Shown here: piece after piece, positions 7,562 through 10,826 of the stretch
Layout: every line of letters begins with the position of its first letter
Position numbering within the stretch: the first letter of the stretch is position 1
Source of the DNA: Actinomycetota bacterium
GTDB taxonomy: Bacteria; Actinomycetota; Acidimicrobiia; Acidimicrobiales; Ilumatobacteraceae
Length of the DNA stretch: 10,826 bases
Direction: 5' to 3'
Assembly (NCBI GenBank): GCA_009703975.1
Contig: WLFB01000022.1
Coordinates: 1-10,826 of the forward strand
Notes under the pieces: model-generated
Database searches by the model: none
What the model was told of the DNA's origin: nothing
What the model saw: the letters and a program-made list of their open reading frames with translations, nothing else
Made by a program: the position numbers and the translations under genes

Positions 7562-9955
7562 ATGACGATCACCGAGAATAAGCCGAACAGCATTATCGGC
7601 ACACGACTTTTGCGTCGTGAAGATCCACCGCTATTAACTGGCGAGGCGAAGTTCACCAACGATTTAAATATTCCCGGCGCATTGCACTTGTCAGTTTTGC
7701 GATCACCGTACGCACACGCAAACATTAAATCAATTGATGTTTCGGCCGCGCTGAAAATCGCTGGCGTAGTAGCGGTTTACACCGGTAAAGATTTGCAATC
7801 AGCATGGGCAGCGCCGATGCCGTGCGCGTGGCCAGTGACCACAGACATGAAGAATCCGCCGCACTATCCGTTGGCAATCGACAAAGTTAACTATGTCGGC
7901 GACGGTGTAGCCGCAATTTTGGCTATAAACGAAACTGCTTCACGAGATGCTCTTGACGCAATTGATGTGCAATACGAGCCACTGAAGGCCGTTGTCGATC
8001 TTGAAGATGCACTGAGTGACAAAAACATTATCCACAAAGATCTTGGCACTAACAAGAGTTACACCTGGCCGCTACTAGTAGAAGAGACACCTGGCTGCGT
8101 TGAAGAAGCGTTCAAGAAAGCAAAATACAAAATTAAAGAGCGATACGTTCAGCAGCGACTGATCCCAATGGCGATGGAGCCGCGTGCAATTGCAGCAGTG
8201 CCACAACCATTTGGTGGTGACATCACGCTCTATTCGTCGACACAGATTCCGCACATTTTGAAAGTGATGTCGGCGCTGACACTCGGCATACCCGAACAAC
8301 AAGTTCGTGTCGTAGCGCCAAGCGTCGGTGGCGGTTTCGGTTCGAAACTCGACGTTTATGCAGAAGAACTCTTGTGCATGGCGCTCGCCCGCAAACACAA
8401 CACACCAGTGCGTTGGGTTGAAGAGCGTACTGAAAATACGCAGGCAACGATTCAAGGTCGCGGACAAATTCAACATGTTGAATTGGCCGCCGACGAAAAC
8501 GGCAAGATCACCGCGGTTCGTGTGCGAATCATCGGCGATATGGGTGCGTATTTGCAACTCGTCACACCAGGCGTGCCGATTCTTGGGGCGTTTTTATATG
8601 CAGGCGTCTATGACATTCCGAAGGCATACGACTTCAGTTGCACTTCGGTGTTTACAAACTTGACCCCTACAGATGCATATCGTGGCGCTGGTCGACCAGA
8701 GGCGACATATGCAATCGAAATGGCGGTTGAAGCACTGGCTCGTGAAATGAAAATTGACTCGTTCGAATTGCGCAAGCGCAACTACATCAAAAAAGAGCAG
8801 TTTCCATATATGGCATTTAGTGGTCTGACATATGACTCGGGTGATCACCTGCTGGCTGCCGAAAAAGCCGCCAAGATGACCGACCTAGCAGGTGTTCGTG
8901 CGCAACAGAAAAAACAAAATGTACCTGGTGCGACGAAACTGCTGGGCGTCGGCATGAGCTCATATTTTGAAATGTGCGGTCTCGCGCCGTCGCGCGTTTT
9001 GGCGTCGCTCAACTACAGCGCGGGCGGTTGGGAAGCCGCAACCGTACGCGTGTTGCCGACGAACAAAGTTCAAGTCATCACAGGCACTTCACCACACGGT
9101 CAAGGACACGAAACTTCTTGGGCGATGATTGCTGCCGAGAAACTTGGTGTGGCACCCGAAGATGTTGATGTCTTGCACAGCGACACGGCGATTTCTGCAC
9201 TGGGTCTTGATACCTATGGCTCGCGAAGTTTACCTGTGGGTGGCGTTGCGATTGCACTCGCCTGCGACAAGGTGATCGAAAAAGCGAAATTGATTGCAGC
9301 CCACCAACTTGAATGTGCTGCAGAAGATTTGCAATTCGTGAATGGTACTTTCAGCGTCAAGGGCTCACCAGACCGTGCATTACCGCTTGCGGCGATTGCG
9401 TTCGGTGCGTTCACCGCACACAACTTGCCTGACGGTTGCGAACCAAACCTTGAAGCGCAAGTTTCATACGACCCACCAAACTTCTCGTGGCCATTTGGAA
9501 CGCACATGTGCGTAGTCGAAGTCGATACAGAAACAGGTGCGGTGAAAATCTTGAAATATATTGCGGTAGATGACTGCGGAAATCAAATCAATCCGCTGAT
9601 TGTTGAAGGTCAAGTACATGGTGGTGTGGTGCAAGGCATCGCCCAGGCATTATTTGAAGAAGCCGTTTACGACAGCGATGGCAACTTGAAGTCGTCGAAC
9701 CTCGCCGAATATCTCGTGCCTGCTGCATGTGATGTACCGTCGATCACGACTGCTCACACGATCACGCCATCACCAACAAATCAACTGGGCGTCAAGGGCA
9801 TTGGTGAGGCGGGCACGATCGGCGCAGCACCAACGGTGATGACCGCGATTATTGATGCGCTATCAAGTCTTGGTGTCACCACTATGGCGATGCCGGCGTC
9901 ACCACAAACAGTATGGAAAACAATTAACGAAGCAACTCGTGGAGGTAAGAAATGA
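7562..9955 (+). CDS. Molybdopterin-binding hydroxylase large subunit, CoxL-like form II (operon copy)
   Basis: This 797-residue catalytic Mo-MCD subunit belongs to the xanthine oxidase / CO dehydrogenase family. Visible are the N-terminal IIGTRLLRREDPPLLTG (11-27), STQ (226-228), GGGFGSK (256-262), AYRGAGR (372-378), GTSPHGQGHE (508-517), TYGSRS (551-556) and GIGEAG (746-751) with the probable catalytic Glu749. As in its paralogue at 2012, the active-site loop has Gly-Ala where form I CO dehydrogenase has the copper-binding Cys-Ser. CO oxidation is therefore not supported and the true substrate is unknown; an aldehyde or N-heterocycle is possible. ATG 7562, preceded by AAGGGG (7550-7555), is preferred over the GTG-type reading from 7487, which would overlap coxS by 64 bases and add an atypical leader. 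The stop TGA overlaps the medium-subunit ATG (ATGA). It is longer than the solitary paralogue, mainly in the first half, and has MEPR (205-208) where that one has LEAR. Confidence 0.95.
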   Translation: MTITENKPNSIIGTRLLRREDPPLLTGEAKFTNDLNIPGALHLSVLRSPYAHANIKSIDVSAALKIAGVVAVYTGKDLQSAWAAPMPCAWPVTTDMKNPPHYPLAIDKVNYVGDGVAAILAINETASRDALDAIDVQYEPLKAVVDLEDALSDKNIIHKDLGTNKSYTWPLLVEETPGCVEEAFKKAKYKIKERYVQQRLIPMAMEPRAIAAVPQPFGGDITLYSSTQIPHILKVMSALTLGIPEQQVRVVAPSVGGGFGSKLDVYAEELLCMALARKHNTPVRWVEERTENTQATIQGRGQIQHVELAADENGKITAVRVRIIGDMGAYLQLVTPGVPILGAFLYAGVYDIPKAYDFSCTSVFTNLTPTDAYRGAGRPEATYAIEMAVEALAREMKIDSFELRKRNYIKKEQFPYMAFSGLTYDSGDHLLAAEKAAKMTDLAGVRAQQKKQNVPGATKLLGVGMSSYFEMCGLAPSRVLASLNYSAGGWEAATVRVLPTNKVQVITGTSPHGQGHETSWAMIAAEKLGVAPEDVDVLHSDTAISALGLDTYGSRSLPVGGVAIALACDKVIEKAKLIAAHQLECAAEDLQFVNGTFSVKGSPDRALPLAAIAFGAFTAHNLPDGCEPNLEAQVSYDPPNFSWPFGTHMCVVEVDTETGAVKILKYIAVDDCGNQINPLIVEGQVHGGVVQGIAQALFEEAVYDSDGNLKSSNLAEYLVPAACDVPSITTAHTITPSPTNQLGVKGIGEAGTIGAAPTVMTAIIDALSSLGVTTMAMPASPQTVWKTINEATRGGKK
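9941..9946 (+). promoter_or_regulatory. Strong ribosome-binding site for the medium subunit
   Basis: GGAGGT lies inside the end of the large-subunit gene, five bases before ATG 9952. Together with the ATGA overlap it predicts both coupled and independent initiation of the FAD subunit. Confidence 0.75.
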
Positions 9956-10776
9956 TTCCTGCAGCATTTGATTACAAGCGGGCATCATCTGCCGCCGAAG
10001 CAATTTCGCTAGTCAGCCAATACGGCAGTGACGCAAAGTTTCTGGCCGGTGGTCACAGTTTGTTGCCACTGATGAAACTTCGTCTTGCGCAACCAGCGAT
10101 GTTGATCGACATTGGTCGCATCAAAGATCTTTCGTACATCAAAGATGCGGGCAACCACATTGCGATTGGTGCGCTGACGCGACATATGGATGTTGAAACA
10201 TCAAAAGTATTGCTCGAGCACGCGCCATTGCTTAGCCATGCGGCTGGTCATGTTGGCGATGCGCAAGTACGTCACCGTGGCACGATCGGTGGTTCAATTG
10301 CTCACGCAGACCCTGCAAGTGATTTGCCAGCAACAACACTTGCGCTCGGCGCAACATATGTTGTGCAAGGGCCACGCGGTCAGCGTGAAATCGCTGCAGC
10401 GAACTTTTATAAAGGTTTTCTTGAAAGTGACTTGGCCGCAGATGAAATGCTGATTGAAATTCGCGTTCCGAAAATGCAAGGTGCCGGCTGGAGTTTTCAA
10501 AAGTTCAACCGTCGCGCACAAGACTGGGCGATCGTCGGTGTTGCCGCATGGCGTCGAAAAGATGAGGCTGGGGTTGCGCTCGTGAATATGGGTTCGACGC
10601 CAATTCTTGCGACGAGTGTTGCCAACGCAATCGCCAAAGGTGCTTCAATTAGTGATGCGGCAGCAATGGCGTCTAACGAGGCTGAGCCGCAGAGTGATCT
10701 CAATGCGTCAACTGAATATCGTAAGCATTTGGCATCGGTTCTAGTTCGTCGCGCACTCGAGGCTGCTTCAAAATAA
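9952..10776 (+). CDS. Molybdenum hydroxylase FAD-binding medium subunit (CoxM-like)
   Basis: This 274-residue flavoprotein subunit takes electrons from the [2Fe-2S] subunit and passes them to an acceptor such as the quinone pool. The N-terminal FAD-binding PCMH-type fold shows AGGHSLLPLMK (32-42) and TIGGSIAHADPASDLP (111-126), the two flavin-contacting motifs of the CoxM family. DIGRIKDL (53-60) and AIGALTRHMD (71-80) are also typical. The C-terminal domain (about 180-274) ends with the family-like YRKHLASVLVRRAL. It is slightly shorter than well-known CoxM proteins, but no motif appears lost. The start overlaps the large-subunit stop (ATGA) and has a GGAGGT site. It completes the S-L-M operon. 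Accessory maturation genes (coxD, coxE, coxF, coxG or a molybdenum cofactor sulfurylase) are not in the window and might lie downstream. Confidence 0.95.
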   Translation: MIPAAFDYKRASSAAEAISLVSQYGSDAKFLAGGHSLLPLMKLRLAQPAMLIDIGRIKDLSYIKDAGNHIAIGALTRHMDVETSKVLLEHAPLLSHAAGHVGDAQVRHRGTIGGSIAHADPASDLPATTLALGATYVVQGPRGQREIAAANFYKGFLESDLAADEMLIEIRVPKMQGAGWSFQKFNRRAQDWAIVGVAAWRRKDEAGVALVNMGSTPILATSVANAIAKGASISDAAAMASNEAEPQSDLNASTEYRKHLASVLVRRALEAASK

Positions 10777-10826
10777 TAGATATTCGTCTTACTCGTTTTA
10801 GACCAGCACTAGTTTTTCTCTACTTA
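10777..10826 (+). other. Short 3' flank without a recognisable feature
   Basis: These 50 AT-rich bases after the medium-subunit stop contain a TTTTTCT run near 10813-10819. I see no stem before it, so I do not call a terminator, and no coding start can be judged at the window edge. Confidence 0.4.

Noticed and set aside
8075..8557. Reverse-strand open frame (160 codons) within the operon large-subunit gene
   Set aside because: The opposite strand encodes conserved GGGFGSK and flanking family sequence. The antisense product is rich in Cys, Arg and His with no domain, as expected for a shadow frame.
10777..10826. Terminator at the T-run near the right edge
   Set aside because: No inverted repeat precedes the TTTTTCT run, so an intrinsic terminator is not supported.

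Overview
The window looks like chromosome of an actinobacterium of moderate GC (about half or slightly below by eye), possibly a free-living aquatic member of Acidimicrobiia or a similar lineage. The evidence is the mazG - eno - FtsB/DivIC-type gene order, frequent GTG starts, and a DrrA-type ABC exporter. The lineage is an inference; no rRNA or other marker gene is present. Everything identified lies on the + strand and is tightly packed.

Region 1 (1-1967) is housekeeping: the 3' end of mazG (house-cleaning NTP pyrophosphohydrolase), a complete enolase gene that starts inside the mazG stop codon, and a small membrane-anchored septum formation initiator (FtsB/DivIC family). Region 2 (2012-4300) is a stand-alone molybdopterin-containing hydroxylase large subunit of the CoxL/xanthine dehydrogenase family. 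Region 3 (4334-6968) is a three-gene ABC-2 exporter: a DrrA-like ATPase and two paralogous DrrB-like permeases. The first permease reading frame is broken by one in-frame TAA near its N-terminus. Region 4 (7092-10776) is a complete three-subunit molybdenum hydroxylase operon in the order S-L-M: [2Fe-2S] small subunit, molybdopterin large subunit, FAD medium subunit.

Both large subunits carry AYRGAGR in the active-site loop. Neither has the AYRCSFR loop, with its copper-binding cysteine, that marks genuine (form I) aerobic CO dehydrogenase. They are therefore best called form II / CoxL-like hydroxylases of unknown substrate, and 'carbon monoxide dehydrogenase' labels should be treated with caution. 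There are two large subunits but only one small and one medium subunit. This suggests that the solitary large subunit either borrows CoxS and CoxM from the downstream operon or uses partners outside the window. The exporter between the two hydroxylases may move a substrate or product of these enzymes, but this rests on proximity only.

The most notable points are the single nonsense codon in an otherwise intact permease frame, the unequal subunit stoichiometry of the hydroxylase genes, and a possible leaderless promoter in front of the exporter. I saw no RNA genes, mobile elements, CRISPR arrays or long repeats. I did not find a convincing wholly new system.
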